A stretch of 50,556 nt of DNA from Gemmatales bacterium (GTDB taxonomy: Bacteria; Planctomycetota; Planctomycetia; Gemmatales; HRBIN36). The notes below the pieces were generated by a model that did no database searches, was not told the DNA's origin, and was given only the letters and a program-made list of their open reading frames with translations. Location: assembly GCA_025056555.1 (NCBI GenBank), contig JANWVZ010000003.1:1-50556 (forward strand), in the 5' to 3' direction. Made by a program: the position numbers and the translations under genes. Positions 38,091-47,428 of the stretch are shown piece after piece (position 1 is the stretch's first letter; every line of letters starts with the position of its first letter).

Positions 38091-41014
38091 GACGACACCC
38101 TCGGTTGCAGAACTAGCAGACCGATGACATCCACCGGTCGCAACGGACGAACTTCCAGCTCCTTCTGACGTTCTCCCAGGAACCGCCGGATCCGCCGATG
38201 GGTGTGGCGCAAAGCCTCAGCCCGTTGTTGCATATGAACGAGCACATCCCTGTCCAGTTGCGGCCACAGGTCCAGGGCCGACTGGACTAGATCGCGTTTT
38301 TCTGCCAGGGGCATGTTGACTTCGGCCTGGGCTTGCGCCAGCAGACTGCGGGCTGCCGATTCCTCCAGCCAAGTCAACGGCGGTACCAGGCCCTGGGTGC
38401 CCCAGATGCGCACTTCCTCGACGAACATAGGCGGGGAGCCCAGCCGCTCCAGCTGAAAACGCAGGCGCACCAGCCACAGCACCGTTACCCTGGCCACCTT
38501 GCCGGTGCGCAAGGCGCCCGCGCGGGCAGCCGTCGCTTGGCCGTGACGGCTCAGCGCGTCCTCGAACAGATAACGGGCCAGCGCGGTTACCCACGGATGA
38601 TTTCTCCCGACATACTCAGCCTCCGGCGGAGTCGGCGAAGCGAAGCTGATGTACCAAAATGTACTTGCTGAGCCACGGCGACTCGGCACACGGCTTTTGA
38701 CAAGAAAACGCAGGGGCTCCGGCAAGTGTACCAGTTCGGCCTCACCCAGCGCCAGACGGTAAACTGGCGCCGGGGCACGCCGAACGCACTCCAGTGGCAC
38801 CTGCAACCGCTGACACGCTTGCACGACAAATTCCCGCACAGCCTCTGGATCGCCCAGAACGTCGTCGGTCTGCTGCAGCTCATCCTGGACTTCTTCGAGT
38901 TTTATCGCCCGCTGCGCGAAGCGGCTGCGACTGAGCCGTTCGGCGCGGACGTCCCGTTCCCAGTCTTCATGCAGTTTCCGAATGTCTGGCGTATCCAAAA
39001 GCAATCGCAGTTGGGACGACGCGGGACTGCCGGGACAGAGAAACAACCGATGGAGCACCGCCTTCCACACCTGTTCGCTCTGGTGAGGCACAGGAACGTG
39101 CGTTCCCAGCGTACGGTGAATCTCGCGGGCCTTGCGGAGCAGCACCTCTAACACGGCGCCATCTACGGGATTATTCCGACCATACAGCAGCACGGTGCGC
39201 ACGACCGCGGCCGTTTGCCCATACCGATCCACACGGCCTTCCCGCTGTTCCAGGCGGTTGGGATTCCACGGTAAATCGTAATGCAGCACCGCGGTAAATT
39301 TTTCCTGAAGATTGATGCCTTCCGATAAACAATCCGTGGCTACCAGGACCCGCGGTCGTTGGCCATCTATTTCTTCGATTTTCAACCGCCGTTCTTCATC
39401 TCCAAGCCGACCCGTGATACATACGACCTGCACTTCCTGGGGCAACGCCTGGCGCAGATGCTCGGCCAGGTATTCCGCCGTCGCGACATAGCGACACCAC
39501 AGGATCGGCGCGAATCCCTCGTCAAGCAATTGCTGTGTTTTCTGCACCGCGGCTTGCAACTTAGCGTCGTTGGCCAAACCCGAGGCACTCTGAGCCAGTT
39601 TCACCAGCGATCGCAGATACCGGCGCTGGCGCTCCGACCAATCCGCTTCTGCCGCTTCCATGGCCGGGATCGGCGTCTCGTCTTCCCAGCGTCCCGTGTC
39701 TCGCTCCAGGACAAACGGCGCGAATTCATCGGTTTCCGCCGCAGCTTCGTCGTCCGCCCCGGTGAGTAAAGCACTCCCCGGCTCGTGAGCCGCGGCTCCT
39801 GGTCCTTCCTGCGGCAGACCGCTCCGTCGTTCCAGGGCGACCAACGCCGCCTTCGGACTGGACATGACGCACCGCAACAGCGCCAACACCCCCCAGTAAT
39901 GTACCCGCTGCTGATGGGCTCCCAGCGACTTACTCTGGCTCAGCAGTTCCGCGCAGAGTCTATAGGTGCCTTCGAAGAGCTTTTCACTGGCTTCATCCAG
40001 GGCATAGGTGATTTCCTCGGCCTGGCGCTGGGGAAAGGAGTGCGCTTCCTTCCAATACTGTTGAATGTCCCCACGCGTCCGCTGCACATAATGCCGCGCC
40101 AACTCCTGACGCTGCCTCTCGTCGAGTTCGGACAGATTCCATTCGCCAAATTCCGCACGCAATAGGGACAATAAGGATTGAAAATCGTCGCGGATGCCGG
40201 AGTGAGGCGTGGCGGTCAGGAAGATCAGGTGGCGTTGCGGATGCTCGGCCAGTTGCCGCAGCAAAGCATGGCGTTCCTGCTGGCCACCTCCGTGTGGTTC
40301 GGTGGCTCCGTGCACCTCATCTACGATGACCATTTCCGGACAGAACTGCACAAACTGCGCGCGATTTCGCTCCAGTTTGACGAAATCAATGCTCGCCACC
40401 TGAATTGGGTAGTATTCATAGACACTCTGACCGGCCGGCGCGTCCCGCTCGAGTCGGCTCACCGTGCCAGAGCGAAACACCACCGCCTCCATGCCAAATT
40501 TCTCCGACATCTCCCGCTGCCACTGGTCGCACAAATACGGCGGACAAAGCACACACAGCCGACGGATTTCCCCGCGGTCGAGCAATTCCCGCGCTATCAA
40601 TAACGCTTCAATCGTCTTGCCCACACCAACGTCATCCGCGATGAATAAGCGCACCGGATGCAACCGCAACGCCATCATCAGCGGTACTAACTGATATAAG
40701 CGGGGCCGAATTGAAATCCGTCCCAGACAACGCAATGGGGCTGCTCCCTCCCGTAAGAGCAGCCGCGCCGCGTGCCACAGCAGGTACACGGCAGGGGTGT
40801 CCGACACGTCGTCCACACTCGGTAACGGAAACTCCGCGGGGGTCATCTGCTCCCATTTCAGGCGGGTGCTTACCAATTCGCGCAACTTAGCGTGTACTTC
40901 GATTACGTCCTCGTCCGTCCCGATTAACGGACGCAAGCGCAAGAGGCTAGCATCATAGCTGGGCAAAACCACCCATTCTTTGCCGCGATAGCTGACCACT
41001 GCTCCCACTTGCAT
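38087..41014 (-). CDS. SNF2-family helicase, DISARM DrmD-like
   Basis: IADDVGVGKTIEALLIARELL, VIVDEVHGA, FLTATPHSG, VATDCLSEGINLQEKFTAVLHYDLPWNPNRLEQREGRVDRYGQ; ATGA 4-bp overlap with methyltransferase. Confidence 0.88.
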   Translation of the reverse strand: MQVGAVVSYRGKEWVVLPSYDASLLRLRPLIGTDEDVIEVHAKLRELVSTRLKWEQMTPAEFPLPSVDDVSDTPAVYLLWHAARLLLREGAAPLRCLGRISIRPRLYQLVPLMMALRLHPVRLFIADDVGVGKTIEALLIARELLDRGEIRRLCVLCPPYLCDQWQREMSEKFGMEAVVFRSGTVSRLERDAPAGQSVYEYYPIQVASIDFVKLERNRAQFVQFCPEMVIVDEVHGATEPHGGGQQERHALLRQLAEHPQRHLIFLTATPHSGIRDDFQSLLSLLRAEFGEWNLSELDERQRQELARHYVQRTRGDIQQYWKEAHSFPQRQAEEITYALDEASEKLFEGTYRLCAELLSQSKSLGAHQQRVHYWGVLALLRCVMSSPKAALVALERRSGLPQEGPGAAAHEPGSALLTGADDEAAAETDEFAPFVLERDTGRWEDETPIPAMEAAEADWSERQRRYLRSLVKLAQSASGLANDAKLQAAVQKTQQLLDEGFAPILWCRYVATAEYLAEHLRQALPQEVQVVCITGRLGDEERRLKIEEIDGQRPRVLVATDCLSEGINLQEKFTAVLHYDLPWNPNRLEQREGRVDRYGQTAAVVRTVLLYGRNNPVDGAVLEVLLRKAREIHRTLGTHVPVPHQSEQVWKAVLHRLFLCPGSPASSQLRLLLDTPDIRKLHEDWERDVRAERLSRSRFAQRAIKLEEVQDELQQTDDVLGDPEAVREFVVQACQRLQVPLECVRRAPAPVYRLALGEAELVHLPEPLRFLVKSRVPSRRGSASTFWYISFASPTPPEAEYVGRNHPWVTALARYLFEDALSRHGQATAARAGALRTGKVARVTVLWLVRLRFQLERLGSPPMFVEEVRIWGTQGLVPPLTWLEESAARSLLAQAQAEVNMPLAEKRDLVQSALDLWPQLDRDVLVHMQQRAEALRHTHRRIRRFLGERQKELEVRPLRPVDVIGLLVLQPRVSS

Positions 41015-41025
41015 CCTCGTGATCC

Positions 41026-41288
41026 CTATCGTTTCCCCGCCCCCGCCTTTTTGGAGGGAGAACTGGCTTTTTCGATTTCTTCCTGGGCATCCGAACTCTG
41101 ATTGTATGAGCCGATTTCTTCCATTAGGAAGACCCGGCAGTTCGCAGCTTCCCGAAAGACCAGGGCATGTTGCAGCACTGACTCATTCCTCTTGAACAAA
41201 ATCTGCAGGCACGCTGGGAGCCAACGTTCAATCTGGTTAACTGGCGACTAAAGGCCCGTCGCAACCTGCGATAGATAAGCCTCGCCAT
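41026..41288 (-). pseudogene. small frameshifted ORF immediately upstream of the helicase
   Basis: MARLIYRRLRRAFSRQL... from ATG 41288, then other frame VNQIERWLPACLQILFKRNESVLQHALVFREAANCRVFLMEEIGSYNQSSDAQEEIEKASSPSKKAGAGKR* ending 41026. Confidence 0.45.
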
Positions 41289-41389
41289 TTGGAAGACTTA
41301 TTATGGTCTTCGCATCATGGAGTTTACCGGGACGTCAGCGCTGGTCGTCGTGCAGCACTTTGGAAATGCGGTCAGACGGCAAATAAGGT

Positions 41390-42427
41390 TCACTTGGTAT
41401 CCATGCTAACGCTGACCATGCGTCCCGAAGTAGCCGATTCGATTTCTTTATAACATAGAGCCAAAGCCAGGCGCGCCAATTCACCGCTCAATTCCTGCGG
41501 GGCTCGACCCTGAACGACTGCCTGAACCGCTGCTTGTAACTCCGCGGTGAATGCTGCCGTCGGATCGTCGCCGCCCATCAGCTTTGGTTGTTCCGTGCGA
41601 CCGTCGGCCCAATAGACTGTCAGGGGCGAGCCTAAGCGGTAACTGACGGTGGCCTTCTCAAAATATAGTTCAAAGCCGTGGGTGAATTCCCGCCCCTTCT
41701 GGCAGAGGGCACCGCTGGAGCAGGTCAGACAGGCTGGCCCGTCGCTGTCGTAGATATAGTGCGTAGTCAGGTGAGTCACGACACCATTCTCAATTACCCC
41801 CCGTGAATACACCGCCCGAGGGACGCCCCCTATCAAGGTTACATAATGAGCATCGTGAATGTGTAAATCAATCGCTGGCCCGCCAGTCTTAGCCGGATCC
41901 GCGATCTCGGCAGACCAGTCGGGCTTGCTGATAATGCGATCTAAGTGTCCCGCTAACAGTTTCCCGGCCGCTGATGATCGCGCTAACTGCAAGGCCCACG
42001 CAAATTCCGGCACATACGCCAGCACCTGTCCCACCAGGAGAAGCTTACCCGTCTGTTGCGCCGCTTCTACCATTCGCGCCGCATCTTCTAAGCTCAATGC
42101 TATAGGTTTTTCCACCAGCACATGCTTACCTGCCCGCAAGGCTTCTAAGCTGGCTTGCGCATGCATACTGGTCGGCAAACAAATATCCACCAGGTCTATA
42201 TCGGGATCTGCTAATAATTCACTAAGCCGACTATAGGCCTTGAGATCGCGCAAATCCATAAGCTGACCTGGCGGCCCAAAATTTCCCCGAATACCCCGCC
42301 AATCTCCGGCCCGCTTTTTCGGGTCGCGACTGACGATGGCAGTTACTCGCGCGTTGTCCAAACGCTGCGCTGCCAGATAGTGAATCATTCCCATAAATCC
42401 AATGCCCACAATACCCACTCGCACCAT
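41390..42427 (-). CDS. Gfo/Idh/MocA family oxidoreductase
   Basis: VGIVGIGFMGMIHYLA; DLVDICLPTSMHAQASLEALRAGKHVLVEKPIALS. Confidence 0.93.
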   Translation of the reverse strand: MVRVGIVGIGFMGMIHYLAAQRLDNARVTAIVSRDPKKRAGDWRGIRGNFGPPGQLMDLRDLKAYSRLSELLADPDIDLVDICLPTSMHAQASLEALRAGKHVLVEKPIALSLEDAARMVEAAQQTGKLLLVGQVLAYVPEFAWALQLARSSAAGKLLAGHLDRIISKPDWSAEIADPAKTGGPAIDLHIHDAHYVTLIGGVPRAVYSRGVIENGVVTHLTTHYIYDSDGPACLTCSSGALCQKGREFTHGFELYFEKATVSYRLGSPLTVYWADGRTEQPKLMGGDDPTAAFTAELQAAVQAVVQGRAPQELSGELARLALALCYKEIESATSGRMVSVSMDTK

Positions 42428-42535
42428 ATTAATTTCTCCTGTCCGCTGGAACGGAGGTCAGCAGAAATTATAGTTAGTGAATGGGCTGCCTCCGGACGAC
42501 GGCAGGTGCCGGTCCGGACACCCACGGCAATTATC

Positions 42536-43402
42536 CTAGTCCTCAGCCATCACGGGATTCCTCAGGATACCGATTCGCTCGATCTCGATCTCGACCACGT
42601 CCCCCGGCTTGAGGAACACCGGCGGCTTGCGTGCGAAACCGACTCCTGGCGGCGTGCCGGTAAAGATCAGGTCTCCGGGTTCCAAAGTCACCACTTGGGA
42701 AATATAGGAGACTAACTTATCCACGGAAAAGATCATCTGATTCGTGTTACTGCGTTGCATCACTTGGCCATTTAACCGAAGTTCGATATGGAGTTGATGT
42801 GGATCGGGTATCTCATCTCGGGTCACTAATGCCGGGCCGATTGGGGCAAAAGTGTCAAACGTTTTCCCCGCTAGCCACTGACCACCCGGCTTGCGTAACT
42901 GCCAATCCCGAGCTGAGACATCGTGTCCTATAGTATAACCTGCAATATACTGTCGCGCTTCCTGCTCTGCAATGTACCGCCCTCGTTTTCCAATCACGAT
43001 CACTAATTCTGCTTCGTAGTCCACTTCCTTACTGACCTTCGGTAAGCGTATGGGCTCTTCAGGACCGATGACGGCGCTGCTGAATTTGCTGAATAGGACC
43101 GGCTCAGCGGGAATTGCAGCGCCACTTTCTGCCGCATGATCCTTATAGTTCAGCCCAACGCATATTACCTTAGGCGGATCGGGTATCGGCGCCGCTAAGC
43201 GTATCGGGCCGCGCTCATATATCGGCTTCTCAATGCGCTCAGGTAACTGTTGCAACTGCGCGTGAACCACCTCTCCTAAACGTAATAGTTCGCGCACGGA
43301 CGAGGGCAAGTGAGAGAGATTCGTCGCTATGTCGAGGTATCGCCCATTCCATTCTAAACCCGCCCGCAAACCGCTTTCTGTTTGCAGCGTCACGATTCGC
43401 AT
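42536..43402 (-). CDS. fumarylacetoacetate hydrolase family protein
   Basis: KVICVGLNYKDHAAESG; YEAELVIVIGKRGRYI; GYTIGHDVSARDWQ; GDLIFTGTPPGVG. Confidence 0.94.
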   Translation of the reverse strand: MRIVTLQTESGLRAGLEWNGRYLDIATNLSHLPSSVRELLRLGEVVHAQLQQLPERIEKPIYERGPIRLAAPIPDPPKVICVGLNYKDHAAESGAAIPAEPVLFSKFSSAVIGPEEPIRLPKVSKEVDYEAELVIVIGKRGRYIAEQEARQYIAGYTIGHDVSARDWQLRKPGGQWLAGKTFDTFAPIGPALVTRDEIPDPHQLHIELRLNGQVMQRSNTNQMIFSVDKLVSYISQVVTLEPGDLIFTGTPPGVGFARKPPVFLKPGDVVEIEIERIGILRNPVMAED

Positions 43403-43435
43403 GACCGACTCCTTCTGGCGTTTCCAGGATTATGC

Positions 43436-46400
43436 TTAGGTCTTGGTTTCCACCGCGTGACCAGCGGTCAATCCATTAGCCCGTTGAAAATAGACGCTGT
43501 TCTTGCCCAGCACACTTTCTAATGCTGCGCAGTCAAGATGAGCTACGTCCACATGATAGGTCTTATCTAATATCAGCAAAGCTCGTTTATCCTTGCGGTC
43601 GCGAATCTCCAGGAAAACAGGGCATTGCCCCGGGTTACGCTGGAGAATATCACGAATTTCCTCGATAACACAGGGCCTGTGATGCCGAAGCGTCATTCTT
43701 AACAATACAGCGCGGGTTAATTCCCGTAACGCCTGCGGGTAACTGAGCACCCGGGTGACTATGAATACGGGAGTGTCCCGCGTGCGGTCTAAGGTACCTC
43801 GAACCAAGACCACACTCTCTTCCGCGACCAACTCTTGACAAGCGGCAAATTCGTCGGGGAAGATCAGGCACTCCAGGCTGTCCTCTAAATCCTGCAGTTT
43901 GAAGCGGGCCATTTTAGTATTACCAGACCGACTCTTACGGGCGTGGCTTAGACGCACCTCAGTTATCATCCCTCCCAAGAGAAGATCGGGGGGCAACTCC
44001 GCATTCGCCGCAAAACTTAGAAGCTGGCGAATGGACATAGTAGTCAGCGACGCTAAGCGCTCGCCCCAGGAAGCTAAAGGATGCAAAGCGAAGTAAAAAC
44101 CGAAGGCTTCCTTTTCCCGACGCGAGCGCTCTTCGTAAGACCAGTCTTCAACGTTAGGCAGTGCACGTTTGACCACCTCGCTGGCAGGTTCCAGACTATC
44201 CAGAAAGCTCCGCTGGCCCGCTTTGCGATCTTCCTGGAATCGCGCTCCGCTGCTAAGGGCATCTCCTAAAGCCTCTAATAACGCAGCCCGCCGACCAAAC
44301 TCATCTAATGCTCCTGCATTTATCAAGGTTTCTAAAGTACTTCGGGATACCACACGCGGATCTAACCGACAACACAAATCATAGAGGTCCTTATAAGGTC
44401 CACGCTGGTTCCGTTCCGCAACCAGAGCTTGAGCGGCACTATATCCTACTCCCCGCAAGGCTGCCAAGGCATAGCGAATCTGACCCTGCTCGACCCGGAA
44501 CTCCACCTGACTGCGGTTAATGTCGGGCGGCAACACGCGCACCCCGATTTGTCGGGCATGGGCGACATACTGGGCAAGTTTTTCCGACTTACCTATTTCG
44601 CTCGTCAGTAAGGCAGCCATGAATTCCGTAGGAAAGTGGGCCTTCAGATAGGCCGTCTGATAGGCCACAAGTGCATAAGCAGCCGCATGGGATTTATTGA
44701 AACCGTAACCGCCAAAATGAACAATCTGATCAAAGATTTCCTCGGCAGTTTCTCTCCGAACTCCACGCGCAACCGCGCCTTCGATAAATTCCTGCCGACG
44801 TTGTGCGATCGTCTCCTGCTTTTTCTTACTAATCGCCTTGATACAGGCATAGGCATTAGACAAATCCACGCCCCCCAATCGGTTGAGTATTAACATTACT
44901 TGTTCCTGATAAACCATGATACCATAAGTTTCTGCTAGCACTTCTTCCATAACAGGATGCTGGTAGACGGGCTTTTCGCGGCCGTGCTTGCGGTTGACAT
45001 AAGCATCCACCATGCCTCCGCCCAGAGGTCCGGGGCGATAAAGAGCATTGCAGGCAATCAAATCACGAATATTATCCGGCTTGAGGCGTTGCAACAGATG
45101 CCGAATGCCTTCTCCCTCGAATTGAAACACTCCCACAGCATCGCCCCGCTGGAGCATAGCATAGGTTTTTTCGTCATTAAGCGGCAGGCGATGCAGATCA
45201 AGGTCCCGCCCGTGATTTTCCTTGATTAACTGCACGGCGTGATCCAGCAACGTGAGTGTCCGTAAGCCCAGGAAATCCATTTTTAGCATGCCAACTTTTT
45301 CGAGGTCTTCCATGGTCCATTGGGTAATCACTATACCATCGCGTCCGGCAGTACGAGGATGTTCCGGCTCCTCAACGGCATTCGATTCCTCCCCCCCTTC
45401 AGTGCGTTGGGGCCAAACTCGTTGCACCGGAACATAGTCCACCAGCGGGCCGTTGGCAATCACCACCCCAGCAGCATGCGTGCTCACTGTGCGATTAGTA
45501 CCTTCCAGCTTCAGGGCGATATCCAGACATTCACGCACCTGCGGATCAGTTTCATATTCCTGCCTCAGGTCATAGATCGTTTCCAGGGCCTCGGCTAAGG
45601 TAACACCGGGAGTTCGCGGAATCAGGCGGGTGATCTGTTCTACTCGCGAACGGGGTAATCCTAATGCCCGTCCCACATCCCGTACAGCCGCCCGTGCGGC
45701 TAAGGTACCGAAGGTACCGATCTGCGCCACACTATCTGCGCCGTAGCGTTGACGCACATAATCCAGGACTTCCTCCCGACGCAGCTGGCAGAAGTCAATA
45801 TCTATATCAGGAGCCTCGGCACGCTTAGGATCGAGAAATCGCTCAAATAATAAGCCATACTCCAGGGGATCTATGTGACTCAATTGTAAGACATAGCTCA
45901 CCAGTGCCCCGCACGCTGAGCCGCGTGCGCCATAGGGAATTCCCTGAGATCGGGCAAAACGCACGAAATCATGAACAATAAGAAAGTAACCTGCAAAACC
46001 CAGCCGGCAAATAATCTCCAATTCGTGTTCCAGGCGCTCTCGTGCTCGTGGAGGAGGTGGATTGCCATAACGCTGTCTTAAGCCCTCCTCGCAAAGTTGA
46101 CGGAGATATTGTTCGGGAGTAAGTCCGCCAGGCGGGCAGAAAACCGGATAGTGTCGCTTAGTAAAATCCAAATGCAACGAACAACGTTCCGCGATTCCTT
46201 GACTGGCTGCCACGGCTTCCTCATAACCGGGGAAAGCGTCATACATTTCCTGCGGCGAGCGCACGTAAAACAGATTACTGCCGTAGCGCAGGCGGTGAAC
46301 GTCCTGCCGTTGTTTCCCTGTATTGATGCAAAGTAAAATGTCGTGCGCTTCAGCATCCTCCTGAGTCAGATAATGGGCATCCGCCGTGGCTACCAGCGGC

Positions 46401-47002
46401 AAATTCAGGCGCCGTGCAATTTCGACCGCCCCTTCTAAGCATCGCCTTTGAATCTCCAGGCCATTATTCTGGATTTCAATGTAAAAACGATCGGGACTGA
46501 ATGTTCGCGCTAACCAGCGCGCCAATTCGGTGGCCTCCTCGAAACGATTCTGCAAAATCAGGGTGCTGAATTCACTCGAGGCACAACCGCTAAGACAGAT
46601 CAACCCCTGGTTACAGCGCTCGAGAAGTTCCTTATCAATGCGGGGGCGATAGTAAAATCCCTCCAGGAAGGCTAACGACGCCAACCGAATCAGATTGCGG
46701 AACCCTTGCTCATTATAGGCCAGCAGAGTGAGATGATAAGCCGCTTCGCCCGTGCCACGGCTGTCGCGCTCAAAGCGGCTGCCGGGAGCGACGTAGGCCT
46801 CATAACCTATGATCGGCTTTATGCCTTGAGCGACACAATGTTGATAAAACTCAATGGCACCATACAGATTCCCGTGATCTGTCAGCGCCAGGGCATTCAT
46901 TCCCAGCGACTTCACATGACTGACTAATTCCGGAATGCGACTGGCACCGTCGAGCAGACTGTAGTGGCTGTGACAATGCAGATGGACAAAGGGTCGGGCC
47001 AT
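43436..47002 (-). CDS. dnaE: DNA polymerase III subunit alpha
   Basis: FVHLHCHSHYSLLDGA PHP N-terminus; AEAPDIDIDFCQLRREEVLDYVRQRYG; YGIMVYQEQVMLI; FNKSHAAAYALVAYQTAYLKAHFPTEFMAALL. Confidence 0.98.
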   Translation of the reverse strand: MARPFVHLHCHSHYSLLDGASRIPELVSHVKSLGMNALALTDHGNLYGAIEFYQHCVAQGIKPIIGYEAYVAPGSRFERDSRGTGEAAYHLTLLAYNEQGFRNLIRLASLAFLEGFYYRPRIDKELLERCNQGLICLSGCASSEFSTLILQNRFEEATELARWLARTFSPDRFYIEIQNNGLEIQRRCLEGAVEIARRLNLPLVATADAHYLTQEDAEAHDILLCINTGKQRQDVHRLRYGSNLFYVRSPQEMYDAFPGYEEAVAASQGIAERCSLHLDFTKRHYPVFCPPGGLTPEQYLRQLCEEGLRQRYGNPPPPRARERLEHELEIICRLGFAGYFLIVHDFVRFARSQGIPYGARGSACGALVSYVLQLSHIDPLEYGLLFERFLDPKRAEAPDIDIDFCQLRREEVLDYVRQRYGADSVAQIGTFGTLAARAAVRDVGRALGLPRSRVEQITRLIPRTPGVTLAEALETIYDLRQEYETDPQVRECLDIALKLEGTNRTVSTHAAGVVIANGPLVDYVPVQRVWPQRTEGGEESNAVEEPEHPRTAGRDGIVITQWTMEDLEKVGMLKMDFLGLRTLTLLDHAVQLIKENHGRDLDLHRLPLNDEKTYAMLQRGDAVGVFQFEGEGIRHLLQRLKPDNIRDLIACNALYRPGPLGGGMVDAYVNRKHGREKPVYQHPVMEEVLAETYGIMVYQEQVMLILNRLGGVDLSNAYACIKAISKKKQETIAQRRQEFIEGAVARGVRRETAEEIFDQIVHFGGYGFNKSHAAAYALVAYQTAYLKAHFPTEFMAALLTSEIGKSEKLAQYVAHARQIGVRVLPPDINRSQVEFRVEQGQIRYALAALRGVGYSAAQALVAERNQRGPYKDLYDLCCRLDPRVVSRSTLETLINAGALDEFGRRAALLEALGDALSSGARFQEDRKAGQRSFLDSLEPASEVVKRALPNVEDWSYEERSRREKEAFGFYFALHPLASWGERLASLTTMSIRQLLSFAANAELPPDLLLGGMITEVRLSHARKSRSGNTKMARFKLQDLEDSLECLIFPDEFAACQELVAEESVVLVRGTLDRTRDTPVFIVTRVLSYPQALRELTRAVLLRMTLRHHRPCVIEEIRDILQRNPGQCPVFLEIRDRKDKRALLILDKTYHVDVAHLDCAALESVLGKNSVYFQRANGLTAGHAVETKT

Positions 47003-47079
47003 TCACTTCTACTCCTGGCTATATAGCTTCTGTCGCTCTCGGCATTGTAGCAAGGCGACCAAGTGTTACGTTGCCGGAA

Positions 47080-47346
47080 TCAGTGTTTCAAGTTTTCAGA
47101 GGGTATATTAGCAGTTGAGCGACCAATCGAAAAAGCTGTTCCGACTGGGAGCACGGTCTCGGTTTGAATCGCTAGGAATGCATAACCTTCACAGGCAATC
47201 GGTTCGTTGGGCACTATCTTGCCAATTACCTCCAAACGGACCCATAACCCCTGCCTTGAATTATAAAGCGCAAAGCATAATATATCCTGTGATCCATCAG
47301 CACAGTATTCACATTCCTCGCGTCGAATTAAAATAAGGGTACTGAG
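47080..47346 (-). CDS. unlisted open frame, possible small gene or gene remnant
   Basis: LSTLILIRREECEYCADGSQDILCFALYNSRQGLWVRLEVIGKIVPNEPIACEGYAFLAIQTETVLPVGTAFSIGRSTANIPSENLKH*; no ATG/GTG/TTG near the 5' end. Confidence 0.4.
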   Translation of the reverse strand, partial: LSTLILIRREECEYCADGSQDILCFALYNSRQGLWVRLEVIGKIVPNEPIACEGYAFLAIQTETVLPVGTAFSIGRSTANIPSENLKH

Positions 47347-47428
47347 TTAGCGGTTTAGCACCGAAGGTCAGTCACTTTGGCCACACATCCAAGCAGGTGT
47401 TGGTAACGGGAGAGGTTGTTGAGTGATG

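Noticed and set aside
36996-38168. + strand 390-aa ORF
   Set aside because: Antisense to the methyltransferase, whose frame carries clear motifs; GC-rich antisense artefact.
47101-47185. tRNA-like TPsiC motif (GGTTTGAATC)
   Set aside because: No acceptor stem or cloverleaf around it; the opposite strand is a protein-like frame.
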